A stretch of 54,868 nt of DNA from an uncultured Acidobacteriota bacterium (GCA_903832295.1 CAILAZ010000219.1:1-54868); one strand, 5' to 3'; counted from the first letter of the stretch, positions 16,028 through 25,194 are shown. Translations and numbers: made by a program. Notes: generated from the letters alone by a model not told the origin.

Positions 16028-17278
16028 ATGCCCGAGGCCAGAGGTTCTGTCCGGTTGATCGGCGGCGTTGTGCTGGCCCAAATATGCGGGATGCTGGGCT
16101 CGGCTACGTTTGCATCAACGCTGACCGAATTGGCTCACCTCTGGCGGCTCGACTCCACCCACGCTGGTTGGATCAGCGGCGCGTATTTTCTTGGTTACTC
16201 ACTTGCGGTACCAATCCTGGTGGCGCTCACTGACCGCTTCGATCCGCGCAGGATCTACTTGGCGGGATGCATGGTGGGGGCACTGGCTGGAGTAGGGTTT
16301 TCACACTTTGCAAACGGGTTGTGGAGTGCGACGCTCTTCCAGGGCTTGGCAGGGGTCGGCGTGGGGGCAACCTACATGCCAGGATTAAGAATCCTGACCA
16401 CGCGGCTTGGTGAGCGGGCCCGCATTCGAGCGGTACCGTATTACACCACGACCTTCGCCGTCGGAAGCAGCGCCTCCTATCTTCTCAGCGGATGGATGGC
16501 CGCGCGCCATGGCTGGCGGGTAGCATTTCTGGCTGCGGCCGCAGGCCCGCTGGTTGCTGCACTGCTGTCTGCTGTTGCGACGTGGAAAACAGCGCCGTTG
16601 GAGTTGGAGATCCGGTTAAGGCGGCATCCGCTGGACTTGCGACCGGTGCTGCGGAATTGGCAGGCCATGTCCTATGTGCTGGCCTATGGAGGGCACTGCT
16701 GGGAGATGTTCGCGTTTCGCGCGTGGCTGCCGACGTTCCTGCTCTTCGCGTGGCATTACTCCGGCCGCGCGAGCGCAAGCCTTCCGGTTGCGCGCTGGTC
16801 AATGCTGATTGTCCTGGTCGGCGTTCCTGCTAGCATCCTGGGAGCCGAGTCGGCAAACTCCGAAACCAGAAGCCGGAACATCCGGCGCTTCCAGCTTGCC
16901 AGCATTGCGCTCTGCCTCGGTGGAGTGGCGAGCATTGGCTATTCGCTCGGGTTAACGCTGGCGGCACTGCTAGCCTACAACTTTGCGATTGCGGCGGACT
17001 CCGGAGCGCTTACGGCGGGCGCGGTGGTGAGCTCGCGTCCCGAGGACCAAGGCGCGACCCTGGCGGTGTATTCGCTGGTGGGCTTCATCGGGGCGGGGAC
17101 AGGGCCGCTGATTGCCGGGCTCGCCCTTGACGCGAGCGGAGGGTTCCAAAGCCTGCATGCCTGGTACTTTGGATTCTCCGCAATGGGGATTGGGTCGGCA
17201 TTGGCGGCTTCTGCGATCACGCTTCATCCCATGATGCCGACAGAACAAGGCAGGCCAGCGCTGCGCCCTCACGCATGA
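16028..17278 (+). CDS. Major facilitator superfamily transporter
   Basis: A 416-residue polytopic inner-membrane transporter of the MFS fold, with ~12 hydrophobic segments in two bundles. MFS signatures include GWISGAYFLGYSLAVPILVA followed by LTDRFDPRRIYLAG (the Asp-Arg-x-Asp/Arg loop-2/3 motif A), RTT-like charged cytoplasmic loops, and a long central loop (LEIRLRRHPLDLRPVLRNWQ). A second half-repeat includes GIGSALAASAI. The start at 16028 has GAGAG nearby. It is 63 bases downstream of the NUDIX gene on the same strand, so it is probably the export or import step of the same module. The substrate is not predictable. It is convergent with ilvN, with ~10 bases between stops. Confidence 0.85.
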   Translation: MPEARGSVRLIGGVVLAQICGMLGSATFASTLTELAHLWRLDSTHAGWISGAYFLGYSLAVPILVALTDRFDPRRIYLAGCMVGALAGVGFSHFANGLWSATLFQGLAGVGVGATYMPGLRILTTRLGERARIRAVPYYTTTFAVGSSASYLLSGWMAARHGWRVAFLAAAAGPLVAALLSAVATWKTAPLELEIRLRRHPLDLRPVLRNWQAMSYVLAYGGHCWEMFAFRAWLPTFLLFAWHYSGRASASLPVARWSMLIVLVGVPASILGAESANSETRSRNIRRFQLASIALCLGGVASIGYSLGLTLAALLAYNFAIAADSGALTAGAVVSSRPEDQGATLAVYSLVGFIGAGTGPLIAGLALDASGGFQSLHAWYFGFSAMGIGSALAASAITLHPMMPTEQGRPALRPHA

Positions 17279-17288
17279 ACCGGCGAGC

Positions 17289-17897
17289 CTAGAGCGGATG
17301 GTTAGGATCACCGGCGAGCAACTCAAGCCCGACGTCGCCAGCGGTGGCTGTGATGGGAATGATCGGTTCCTCTTCGGGGCTGGCAACGCGCATGGCGTCA
17401 AGAACACGCGAGGTGTGCTGGCCGCGCCGCATCACCATTCGTCCGGTGCGGGATATTTCGAGAATCTGATTGTCACCCTCGCTGAGCACCTGGATCAAAC
17501 CTTCGATCTTGGAGGCGACCCCGGTGATCTCCAGCATGAGCGATTCGGGTGCCAGATCGACGACCCGGGCGCGGAAGATCTCCGCAAGCTGGAAGATGGG
17601 AGCGCGGGTGTGCGGGGTTGCGGCCACCTTGATGAGGGCGAGTTCGCGGGTGACACAGGAGAGCTGCCCAATATCGTCCACATCGAGCACGCTCTCTAAC
17701 TTGAAGAGTGACGCCTTGATTCGATGACCGGAGCCGGGTGCAGCCTCGGCGACGATGGTCATGCGCGAAACTTCGGAACGTTCAGAGTGGCCGACGGTGA
17801 GGGAGATGATGTTGATGTTCAAGCGGCGGAAAAGAGATGCAACGCGGGTGAGCACGCCGGGCTTGTCATCCACAAGAGCAACAAATGTATGCAGCAT
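17289..17897 (-). CDS. ilvN: Acetolactate synthase regulatory (small) subunit
   Basis: A 202-residue regulatory subunit that binds valine or other branched-chain amino acids and stimulates IlvB. The N-terminal ACT domain is clear (MLHTFVALVDDKPGVLTRVA followed by SLFRRLNINIISL). The second half (LESVLDVDDIGQLSCVTREL, ALIKVAATPHTRAPIFQLAE) matches the ALS small-subunit C-domain (PSLMLEITG, LIQVLSEG). The last ~30 residues are longer than usual (EEPIIPITATAGDVGLELLA). It lies 59 bases downstream of ilvB, and the two form an operon. No ilvC follows; the next gene is convergent. Confidence 0.95.
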   Translation of the reverse strand: MLHTFVALVDDKPGVLTRVASLFRRLNINIISLTVGHSERSEVSRMTIVAEAAPGSGHRIKASLFKLESVLDVDDIGQLSCVTRELALIKVAATPHTRAPIFQLAEIFRARVVDLAPESLMLEITGVASKIEGLIQVLSEGDNQILEISRTGRMVMRRGQHTSRVLDAMRVASPEEEPIIPITATAGDVGLELLAGDPNHPL

Positions 17898-17956
17898 ATT
17901 GGACCTTTCAGCAAATCAGCAGATTCATGGTGCATCGCGCCGGCAGCCGGTGCGAA

Positions 17957-19699
17957 CTACTTCTCTTTCGCGTCGTGACCGTTTGATGGCCGCCGGATCA
18001 TCTCATCAAGGGCGGAGCCGGGAGCGATCATGGGATAGACGGCATCTTCCTTCTCAACCATGAAGTTGATGAGGAACGGCCCCATGGCGCTGCGGGCCGC
18101 CTGCACTGCGGGCAGAACCTCCCCACGCTTGCGAACGGTTGCTCCGGGAATGCCATGCGCGTCGGCGATCTTCACGAAGTCAGGAGACAGGATCGGCGAG
18201 CAGGCGTAGTTGCGTTCGTATATGAACTCCTGCCATTGACGGACCATCCCGAGGAAGCCGTTGTTGATTACGGCGATGCGGATATCGAGTTTTTCCTGGA
18301 CGATGGTGGACAGCTCGGAAGCGGTCATCTGGAATCCGCCATCGCCGGCGATGACCCAGACTTCACGGTCAGGACAGGCGATTTTTGCGCCAATGGCAGC
18401 GGGAAGCGCAAAGCCCATGGTGCCAAGCCCACCCGAAGTAATGAGAGTGCGCGGGGATTCATGCTTGTAGTACTGAGCTTCCCACATCTGGTGCTGACCA
18501 ACGTCCGTGACGACGATCGCCTTGCCGTCGGTGGCACGCCAGAGATCGTGAATCACATGGGCGGCGTAGAGATGACCGAGGTCGGGGAGGTTCTTAATGT
18601 CCCGAACCGCGGCATCGCCCTTGAGGATGTTGACGGCGCGAATCCATGTCGTGTCTTTGCGGGGGACGATGTGCGGCAGAACGGTCTCAAGAATTTCGCG
18701 AAGGTCGCCGATGAGGGCCACATCCACTTTCACATTCTTGTTGACTTCGGCGGGATCGATCTCGATGTGAATCTTCTTGGCATTGGGGGCATAGCTGGCA
18801 AGCACTCCGGTGACACGGTCATCGAAACGCATGCCGCACGCAATGAGCAAGTCCGATTGCTGGATGGCCTGATTGACCCAGGCTTCGCCGTGCATCCCCA
18901 TCATGCCGAGCGAGAGCTCATGGGAGGCGGGAAAACCTCCGAGTCCGAGGAGCGTGCTGGCCACCGGAATGTTCAGGCGCTCTGCGAGAGTAAGGACCTG
19001 GTCCGTAGCATTGGATTCGAGAACGCCATGCCCGGCAAGAATAATGGGCCTTTTGGCTGAGAGGATGAGGTCGAGCGCCGCAGTGATTGCGTCGTGCTCC
19101 GCAGAGAGCATGGGATGAGGACGGTGTGGAGAGGGTGCGGCCGCCGCAAAGTCGAAATCAGCCGAGCCCTGCTGCGCGTCCTTGGTGATGTCCACAAGGA
19201 CCGGCCCGGGGCGCCCGGAACTCGCGATGAGAAAGGCCTCGCGGAGGACCGGGGCGATGTCCTGCGTGCGCGTGACGATGTAGTTGTGCTTGGTGATGGG
19301 CAAGGTGATACCGGTGATATCGACTTCCTGAAACGCATCGGTGCCAAGGAGCTTGGTGGGAATCTGGCCGGTGATGCAGACCATGGGGATGGAATCCATC
19401 ATGGCGGTGGCTATGCCGGTGACAAGGTTCGTGGCCCCCGGGCCTGAGGTGGCCACGGCCACGCCCACTTTGCCGGATGCGCGCGCATATCCGTCGGCCA
19501 TGTGAGCCGCGCCCTGTTCATGACGCACGAGAATGTGGCGGATGGGGTATTTTCGCAGCGCATCATAGATGGGCAATATCTGTCCGCCGGGATAGCCAAA
19601 CACTTCGCGAACGCCCTCTCCTTCAAGGGTTGCCCAAACGATCTCGGAGCCGGTGAGGCGCGTGGGTTGGCTGGCTGCGGATGCGGGTTTGTCGCTCAT
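17957..19699 (-). CDS. ilvB: Acetolactate synthase catalytic (large) subunit
   Basis: A 580-residue ThDP-dependent enzyme that condenses two pyruvates, or pyruvate with 2-oxobutyrate, in branched-chain amino acid synthesis. The N-terminal PYR domain has FGYPGGQILPIYDALRKY and HEQGAAHMADGYARASGKVG, with the catalytic Glu. The central domain has the LGTDAFQEVDITGITLPITK loop. The C-terminal PP domain has the ThDP motif GDGGFQMTASEL (about residue 448 on), then INNGFLGMVRQWQE. The start MSDKPASAA at 19699 has AAGGAGGA upstream. A long-range complementary pair (CGGCAGCA / TGCTGCCG) flanks the leader; see findings. Confidence 0.96.
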   Translation of the reverse strand: MSDKPASAASQPTRLTGSEIVWATLEGEGVREVFGYPGGQILPIYDALRKYPIRHILVRHEQGAAHMADGYARASGKVGVAVATSGPGATNLVTGIATAMMDSIPMVCITGQIPTKLLGTDAFQEVDITGITLPITKHNYIVTRTQDIAPVLREAFLIASSGRPGPVLVDITKDAQQGSADFDFAAAAPSPHRPHPMLSAEHDAITAALDLILSAKRPIILAGHGVLESNATDQVLTLAERLNIPVASTLLGLGGFPASHELSLGMMGMHGEAWVNQAIQQSDLLIACGMRFDDRVTGVLASYAPNAKKIHIEIDPAEVNKNVKVDVALIGDLREILETVLPHIVPRKDTTWIRAVNILKGDAAVRDIKNLPDLGHLYAAHVIHDLWRATDGKAIVVTDVGQHQMWEAQYYKHESPRTLITSGGLGTMGFALPAAIGAKIACPDREVWVIAGDGGFQMTASELSTIVQEKLDIRIAVINNGFLGMVRQWQEFIYERNYACSPILSPDFVKIADAHGIPGATVRKRGEVLPAVQAARSAMGPFLINFMVEKEDAVYPMIAPGSALDEMIRRPSNGHDAKEK

Positions 19700-19842
19700 T
19701 GCTGGTTCCTCCTTGGTGCGGCAGCAAGACAGATGCTGAAATTGGTGTAAGATCCGGCGTCCGATTGCGACGGCATGTCCCCGATCACGAATCGACTTCC
19801 TGCTGCCGGTTGTTCTATCGAATCAATGAATGCGTTTCCACA

Positions 19843-20148
19843 TCAGCGGGCGGCGACCAGTTCCTTGTCTGCCACGTAGCGCTTTACGTCGATGGACTGC
19901 GCATGCTTCCGCAGTTGCGCAAGATCAAATGCCGTTTGAAGAGTCAACCAACCCTCGGCGGATCCCCCGAATGCCTTGTCGAGACGAAGGGCCATTTCGG
20001 GTGAAATACCGGCCTTGGCGTTTACGAGGTTGTTTAACGCCTGGCGGGTGACACCTAGAATTGCGGCGCCCTTGGTTACAGAGAGGCCCAATGGTTCAAG
20101 ACAATCAAAGCGCACGAAATACCCGGGATGTTGTGGCTCTTTCCTCAC
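19843..20148 (-). CDS. Orphan HigA/VapI-family HTH antitoxin-like protein
   Basis: A 101-residue DNA-binding protein with a Cro/CI helix-turn-helix of the HigA/VapI type (SVTKGAAILGVTRQALNNLV, NAKAGISPEMALRLDKAFGG, followed by the typical SAEGWLTLQTAFDLAQLRK). The start is a GTG at 20148 with GGGGGC upstream. In type II HigBA systems a HigB RNase of ~90 residues precedes higA; no such gene lies in the ~150 bases upstream, nor downstream before ilvB. The gene is thus probably an orphan antitoxin retained as a regulator. An inverted repeat in front (20183-20201) may be its operator. Confidence 0.82.
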   Translation of the reverse strand: MRKEPQHPGYFVRFDCLEPLGLSVTKGAAILGVTRQALNNLVNAKAGISPEMALRLDKAFGGSAEGWLTLQTAFDLAQLRKHAQSIDVKRYVADKELVAAR

Positions 20149-20182
20149 GAATGTGCCCCCACCTGATCTCTTCAGTCTCTAG

Positions 20183-20201
20183 TGACAAGTGGCAATTGTC
20201 A
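20183..20201. promoter_or_regulatory. Candidate operator of the HigA-like protein
   Basis: A 6-bp inverted repeat, TGACAA (20183-20188) and TTGTCA (20196-20201), with a 7-base spacer lies ~35 bases upstream of the HigA-like start. HigA-type proteins commonly repress their own promoter through such palindromes; the binding is inferred. Confidence 0.4.
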
Positions 20202-20300
20202 ATAGCGGGTGGAGGTTACGGGTTTGCGCGGCTCGGCTGGTAAGATCAAAGGGACAGCTTGCAGCGTCAAAGTGGTGGCGGATAAGGAGATTGAAACTGC

Positions 20301-20708
20301 ATGGCGAAGGCGAAGGAATTTAGGGTAACAGTTGCCGACAAGCCGGGTGCGCTGGGGGCGTGTTGTCTTGCACTGGCGGAGCGCGGCGTAAACATCCTGG
20401 CTTTCCAGTCATTCGTTGAGCAGGGAGAAAGCCTGGCGCGTTTTGTGGTGGACGATCCGGAGAGTGCGCTGAAGGTCCTTAGCGGATTGCGCGAGAATTT
20501 TGAGCAGGATGATGTCGCAGTAGTGCTGCTGGAGCATCGCCCAGGTGAATTGGGCCGCGCGGCGCTGCGCCTGGGGGAGCACCGGATTAACATCAACTAT
20601 TCCTATTGCGGGCTGCAACCTGGTTCAACACGCCCCTTGGTTGTGTTTGGTGTGGACCAGGTGACGAAGGCGGCAGCGGTCCTCGACGAGATAGCGACGA
20701 AACCGTAA
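20301..20708 (+). CDS. Tandem ACT-domain protein
   Basis: A 135-residue cytoplasmic protein made of two ACT domains: one from residue 7 (EFRVTVADKPGALGACCLAL, AERGVNILAFQSFVEQGES) and one from ~72 (DVAVVLLEHRPGELGRAALR, LGEHRININYSYCGLQ). ACT pairs bind small ligands, usually amino acids, and regulate enzymes. No enzyme domain is attached, so it may act on a separate partner. The start ATG at 20301 has AAGGAGA upstream. It is convergent with the transketolase gene; a strong bidirectional terminator separates them. Confidence 0.8.
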   Translation: MAKAKEFRVTVADKPGALGACCLALAERGVNILAFQSFVEQGESLARFVVDDPESALKVLSGLRENFEQDDVAVVLLEHRPGELGRAALRLGEHRININYSYCGLQPGSTRPLVVFGVDQVTKAAAVLDEIATKP

Positions 20709-20727
20709 CGGAACATGAGAATCGCAA

Positions 20728-20758
20728 CAAAATGGAGCCCAGGTGGGGCTCCATTTTG
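20728..20758. terminator. Bidirectional terminator between ACT protein and transketolase
   Basis: A 13-bp stem at 20728-20740 (CAAAATGGAGCCC) and 20746-20758 (GGGCTCCATTTTG) has an AGGTG loop. T-tracts inside the ends serve both strands. Confidence 0.9.
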
Positions 20759-20776
20759 CTGCGCTAAACGGTGCAG

Positions 20777-22834
20777 CTATTTTTCGACGTGGGCCATAGC
20801 CATTGCTGCTTCGGTTGCCAATTTGCGTTCTCCGATTAATTCGGCAGCCTTGCGTGCGATGTGTTCGGCGGAGACTTCAAACTCCTTCACCAGTTCCCAG
20901 GGCGCACCGGAGTCTCCAAAGCGATCCTGGACGCCGATGTATCCGGCGAGAACCGGATGGTGAAGGACTTCAGGGTCTTCCATGATGAGTCCTGCAACGC
21001 GCCAGCCGAGAGCGCCGACCTGATGCTCTTCAGCGGTGACCACAACTCCGGCCTCATGTGCGGCGCGCAGGACTGCATCGCGGTCGATCGGCTTTAGCGT
21101 GTGCATATTGAGAATCCGCGTCTGGTAACCGAAGTCGCGCTTTAAAATCCAGGCGGCACGCATTGCCTCGGGAACCATGGGGCCGCAAGCAATAATGGCG
21201 AGATCCTCGTGTTCATCCTTGTAGTCAGCCGCCAGGCAGGTTTCGAACGCATCCACAAAGTTGGGACGCTCGCCGCGGAAGCGGATCACGTTTGCCTTGC
21301 CGAATACGAAGGGCGTTGACTCCGTGGAGATGACGGGCGTGGCTTCGCGGGCGAAACGAACGTACTTCGGTCCCTTATGAGCCATGAGCATGTAGGTGGA
21401 CGCCTTCCTGGTCTCGACGGAGTCGGCAGGAACAACCACGCTCATGTTGGGAAGTCCACACATGGCGAAGAGGTCTTCCAGTGCCTGGTGGGTGGCGCCG
21501 TCGGGCCCGACACTGACTCCGCCGTGTGCCCCGGCGATGAAGACGTTGAGATTGCTGTAGCAGATGGAGACGCGCACCTGGTCGAGGTTGCGGGCGGCTG
21601 CAAAAGTGGCATAGGTGCCGAAGACCGGAAGCTTGCCTTCCTTTGCAAGTCCGGCGGCGACGGCGGTGGCGGACTGTTCGGCAATTCCCATGCTGAGCCA
21701 GCGAGGCAGGCGTTCCGGGTGTCCAGCATAGAAGTCGCTGATGGTGATGGAACCGGAGATGTCGAGCCCGAGACAGACGACGCGTTCGTCGCCTCCATTG
21801 TCTGCCAGCGACTGCCCGAATCCCTTGCGGGTAGGCTCCATTTTCACCTTCATGTTTTGCTGCACATTCCACCAGTAGTTTGCGCTGAAATGAGGCAACT
21901 TGGCGGCGAGCTTGCGTTCTACCCCGCGGTGATACTCGCTGGCATGGGTAGCCAGTGCCTCGACGTCAATGCTCTCGCTGACGCCGAGTTCCCCGAGGGC
22001 CTTGATGAGTTCGTCGAGATTTGGAGTCCTTCCATGCCAACCAGCCACGTTCTCCATGAAGCTGACGCCCTTGCCCTTGATGGTAGTTGCGAGAATGACC
22101 TTGGGTTTGCCATTGCGGCCCAGCTTGGCGGCGGTGAGCGCGTTCAAAACCTGTTCCATGTCATGCCCATCCGTGCGCACAACATCCCAGCCAAATGCGG
22201 CGTATTTTTCCTCGATTGGTTCAATTCCCATTACCTCAGAGACCTTGCCGTCGATCTGGAGACCATTCATATCGACGATGGCGACGAGGTTGTCGAGCTT
22301 GTAGTGAGCGGCCTCCATCGCGGCCTCCCAAACCTGGCCCTCCTGCTGCTCTCCGTCGCCCATGATGCAGAAGACAGTGTAGGGTTTGGCATCAAGCCGG
22401 GCAGCCAGCGCATTGCCCACGGCGACGCTCAGTCCCTGGCCGAGCGACCCGCTGGAGATTTCAACTCCAGGCAGCTTCAGCCAATGAGGATGTCCCTGGA
22501 AGGCAGAGGAGAGCTTGCGCAGCAGAGCGAGGTCGCGCTTCTCGCAAAATCCGGCGAAGGCGAGGCCAACGTAAAGGGCAGGGGCTTTGTGCCCGGCAGA
22601 CCAGATGATTCGGTCCCGCCCGCTCCATGCAGGATTGTGCGGGTCGTGATCGGCGACCTGCAGGTAGAGCGCGGCGGTGATGTCCATTACCGAAAGCGTT
22701 CCACCCGAGTGGCCCGAGCCAGCACAGTAAAGCGCAGCGAGGTTATAGCCGCGCATCTGCGCCGCGAGTGTTTTCAGTTCTTCAACGGTGTATTGGTGGA
22801 GCGGACGGCCAGTGGAGGAGTCAATGATGGACAT
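20777..22834 (-). CDS. tkt: Transketolase
   Basis: A 685-residue ThDP enzyme of the pentose phosphate and Calvin-type interconversions that transfers two-carbon ketol units between sugar phosphates. The N-terminal half has GSGHSGGTLSVMDITAALYL, then GRDRIIWSAGHKAPALYVGL, and the ThDP motif GDGEQQEGQVWEAAMEAAHY with IVDMNGLQIDG. The middle domain has RVCLGLDISGSITISDFYAG-like sequence and the C-terminal domain has MWLMAHKGPKYVRFAREATPV-like and EEHQVGALGWRVAGLI. The MSIIDSSTG start at 22834 has AGAGG upstream; the longer frame is low-complexity. It is convergent with the ACT gene. The sequence is near the type in which the two halves can be split in other bacteria. Confidence 0.9.
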   Translation of the reverse strand: MSIIDSSTGRPLHQYTVEELKTLAAQMRGYNLAALYCAGSGHSGGTLSVMDITAALYLQVADHDPHNPAWSGRDRIIWSAGHKAPALYVGLAFAGFCEKRDLALLRKLSSAFQGHPHWLKLPGVEISSGSLGQGLSVAVGNALAARLDAKPYTVFCIMGDGEQQEGQVWEAAMEAAHYKLDNLVAIVDMNGLQIDGKVSEVMGIEPIEEKYAAFGWDVVRTDGHDMEQVLNALTAAKLGRNGKPKVILATTIKGKGVSFMENVAGWHGRTPNLDELIKALGELGVSESIDVEALATHASEYHRGVERKLAAKLPHFSANYWWNVQQNMKVKMEPTRKGFGQSLADNGGDERVVCLGLDISGSITISDFYAGHPERLPRWLSMGIAEQSATAVAAGLAKEGKLPVFGTYATFAAARNLDQVRVSICYSNLNVFIAGAHGGVSVGPDGATHQALEDLFAMCGLPNMSVVVPADSVETRKASTYMLMAHKGPKYVRFAREATPVISTESTPFVFGKANVIRFRGERPNFVDAFETCLAADYKDEHEDLAIIACGPMVPEAMRAAWILKRDFGYQTRILNMHTLKPIDRDAVLRAAHEAGVVVTAEEHQVGALGWRVAGLIMEDPEVLHHPVLAGYIGVQDRFGDSGAPWELVKEFEVSAEHIARKAAELIGERKLATEAAMAMAHVEK

Positions 22835-23019
22835 ATTCAGCCTCTGAAGTCTGGGAGAGGGAGCCGCGCAGACACCTACGGCAGAAGCCCAGAACGCGCA
22901 ACTGTATGCGCTTCCCGGGTTAGCCGCAGTGAGGCTCGTCACCCAACAGTTGTGACATCCGAGGTGCGCGGTGATGCAAGTCGGCCATTGTTAGATTGAC
23001 CTTGAGAGCCGCAGTGCGG

Positions 23020-25194
23020 TCAGTGGTTGTTATGCGTCTCAAACAGGAGCACGTCCGAGGAGAAAGGCGCGTCCATTCGCAATGTGATGCCCTCGGTCAT
23101 CAGTCTGCTCCCGGTTATGCGCCGGGGAGGAAAGCGGCCATCCCGGGAGCGAATTGTGTACTGCGTCGTGGGACTCAACCCGCGCAAATGGAACAGGTGC
23201 GTGCCGTCATCCGGTGCCGAGCCACGAAAGGCGAAGAGCGCTCCACGCCTGCGGACGGGATCGTAAAACTCCATGCCGTCCCAGCGAACGTTATCCGGAC
23301 GGTCCGAGACGTGGTACACGTATGCGCCGCGCAGAATCGGACGCAAGGTCGCCTTGTAGAAAGCAATTTCGGATTTGGCTGCGGCGTGCTGCTCGGCGCT
23401 CCATTGGGTCGTGTCTGTCATCACGCTCATCCACCCCATCATTCCGCTGCGCAGCATATATCGGAATGCGTCGATATTGGGCGTGGGCCACTTCTCGATG
23501 TAACTCTCCAGCATGGGAGCAGGCAGAAGATACGTGAGATCATACAGCGCGCGGCGGTTGGAGAGTGGGTCGTAGGTGTCGGTGGCAGAAAAGTAATCGC
23601 CATGGGCAGCGCTGCCGAAGTCGATCATGCGCCCGCCATCGTTGCAAATCTCAAAGAGGAGGCCCGGATGCTCGCGCCGGAGCTTTTCATAAACCTGATA
23701 GTAGGCGCGAGTGGAGTGGTAACTGACATCAGTCTCGTTACTGCTCTCGACAAATCGAAAGCCAGCATCCTGAAAGACCGTAAAGCCCTGCGCTCCTGGA
23801 GCGGCGTGCGGATGGTCGGTGCGCTGGCATCCCTTGGCTACCAGATAGCCGTCATGCTCCAGCATGTCGAGATGATATCCCGAGACAATGCGTTCGAGTT
23901 CCTTCAGCGTCCAATCGCGAACGGCGGGAACACCAAGATCGAGAGTCTGGCCTTTGTACTCCTCGGGCTTCCAGTCTGCGGGCAGATCGCTAACCATCCA
24001 GCCTGCCACCTTCGGATCGCGCACATTCAATGCGCCGGGTTCGGAGCTGGAGCCAGCCTGAACCCAGTCAATCCACAAGCCAAACCGGATGCCAGATCTG
24101 TGTGCCGCGTCCGCGATTGGGGCAAGTCCATGGGGAAACTTCCTCGGGTCTGGTTGCCAGTCTCCAATCCCTCGATACCACCCTGCATCAAGATGAAACA
24201 TCTCCAGGCCAAGATCGGTCGAATCCTGAATCATTCGCAACGCGAGCGGCTCGTCCACCTGGACACCGGAACCCCAGCTATTGTTCACCGTCACCGGATA
24301 CGTGGGATCGCGCCAAACGTTCGGGTTGCCGAGCACGCGCCGCTCCCATTGGCGTAGCTGGTTGCCCGCGCCGTCCGCGCCAGCGCTGAAACTGCCAACA
24401 AACACCGTGGGTGTCTCGAAGCGCTCACCTGGCTGAAGGCGTGTGCGGTACGGACCCGGCTCGGGATTGAGTCCGACAACTCCAGAAAGGATGCCTGTGC
24501 CGCGCTTCAGATCGAGGCGCACCCGGCCACTGAACTCCACGCCCGCGTAGAATCCAGTCCCATCAGCGCGCTCAACGGCCATATAGGGGACAATCTCTCG
24601 AGGCTTTCCAGCGCGGGGAAAAGCGTATGTGCTCGACTCGCCATACCATTGCGCGCCCACGGGCAGCGACACGCGATGCACGCCCTCCGGGCTTGGAGTG
24701 TCGGCACCCTTCTCCACAGAGAATACCGAGAGGCTTTCGTTTGGTAAGCGCCAGGCAAAAGCAAGGCTCGGCTGCAAAGGCAGCCACAACTCCAGATTGG
24801 ATAGGTTCTCGATGGTGATGCGGTGCTCAATCGGGCCGCCACTGTCGCGTGCTTCCCACTCCCAAATCAGGCGGAGCGCCGGCTCCTTTGAGCGATACAC
24901 GAAACGCGCGTGGCGTGTATTTACGACTGTGCCGGCAGGATCGAAGCGCCAATGGATGGGAATGCCTCGGCCATCGTTCTCCACACTGGTGATCAGGCGT
25001 TCAGGGCTGATTCCCTGCCATGCGTGCGAACCTGACGCTGCACTCAGGCGAGTGATGCCCGGTGCACCGGAAAAGGAACTCACAGTCAGTACCGTATCCC
25101 TGGTCCGAATGGAGGCGCGCACCTGCGCCTCCGCTGGAGACAACAAATGCAGCCCACCTGCGACGAGACAAAGGAGAATATAGAGCGGACGCAC
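23020..25194 (-). CDS. Secreted GH36-type alpha-galactosidase
   Basis: A ~724-residue exported glycoside hydrolase that likely removes terminal alpha-galactose (or a similar alpha-linked sugar) from oligosaccharides. The start is the GTG at 25194: GGGAGG lies six bases before it, and the signal peptide follows (RPLYILLCLVAGGLHLLSP, cleaved after AEA). The N-terminal beta-sandwich precedes the TIM barrel (NNSWGSGVQVDEPLALRMIQ, LGLEMFHLDAGWYRGIGDW, GIRFGLWIDWVQAGSSSEPG, LDMLEHDGYLVAKGC). The likely nucleophile Asp is in LDMLEHDG and the acid/base in the FSATDTYDP segment after NDGGRMIDFG. It lies next to the regulator gene and the carbohydrate locus. Confidence 0.85.
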   Translation of the reverse strand: MRPLYILLCLVAGGLHLLSPAEAQVRASIRTRDTVLTVSSFSGAPGITRLSAASGSHAWQGISPERLITSVENDGRGIPIHWRFDPAGTVVNTRHARFVYRSKEPALRLIWEWEARDSGGPIEHRITIENLSNLELWLPLQPSLAFAWRLPNESLSVFSVEKGADTPSPEGVHRVSLPVGAQWYGESSTYAFPRAGKPREIVPYMAVERADGTGFYAGVEFSGRVRLDLKRGTGILSGVVGLNPEPGPYRTRLQPGERFETPTVFVGSFSAGADGAGNQLRQWERRVLGNPNVWRDPTYPVTVNNSWGSGVQVDEPLALRMIQDSTDLGLEMFHLDAGWYRGIGDWQPDPRKFPHGLAPIADAAHRSGIRFGLWIDWVQAGSSSEPGALNVRDPKVAGWMVSDLPADWKPEEYKGQTLDLGVPAVRDWTLKELERIVSGYHLDMLEHDGYLVAKGCQRTDHPHAAPGAQGFTVFQDAGFRFVESSNETDVSYHSTRAYYQVYEKLRREHPGLLFEICNDGGRMIDFGSAAHGDYFSATDTYDPLSNRRALYDLTYLLPAPMLESYIEKWPTPNIDAFRYMLRSGMMGWMSVMTDTTQWSAEQHAAAKSEIAFYKATLRPILRGAYVYHVSDRPDNVRWDGMEFYDPVRRRGALFAFRGSAPDDGTHLFHLRGLSPTTQYTIRSRDGRFPPRRITGSRLMTEGITLRMDAPFSSDVLLFETHNNH

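Noticed and set aside
21377-22999. Long plus-strand reading frame opposite transketolase
   Set aside because: A shadow of the transketolase codons with no recognisable protein pattern.
22996-24357. Long plus-strand reading frame opposite the GH36 gene
   Set aside because: It mirrors the glycosidase gene and lacks motifs, signal or plausible ribosome site.
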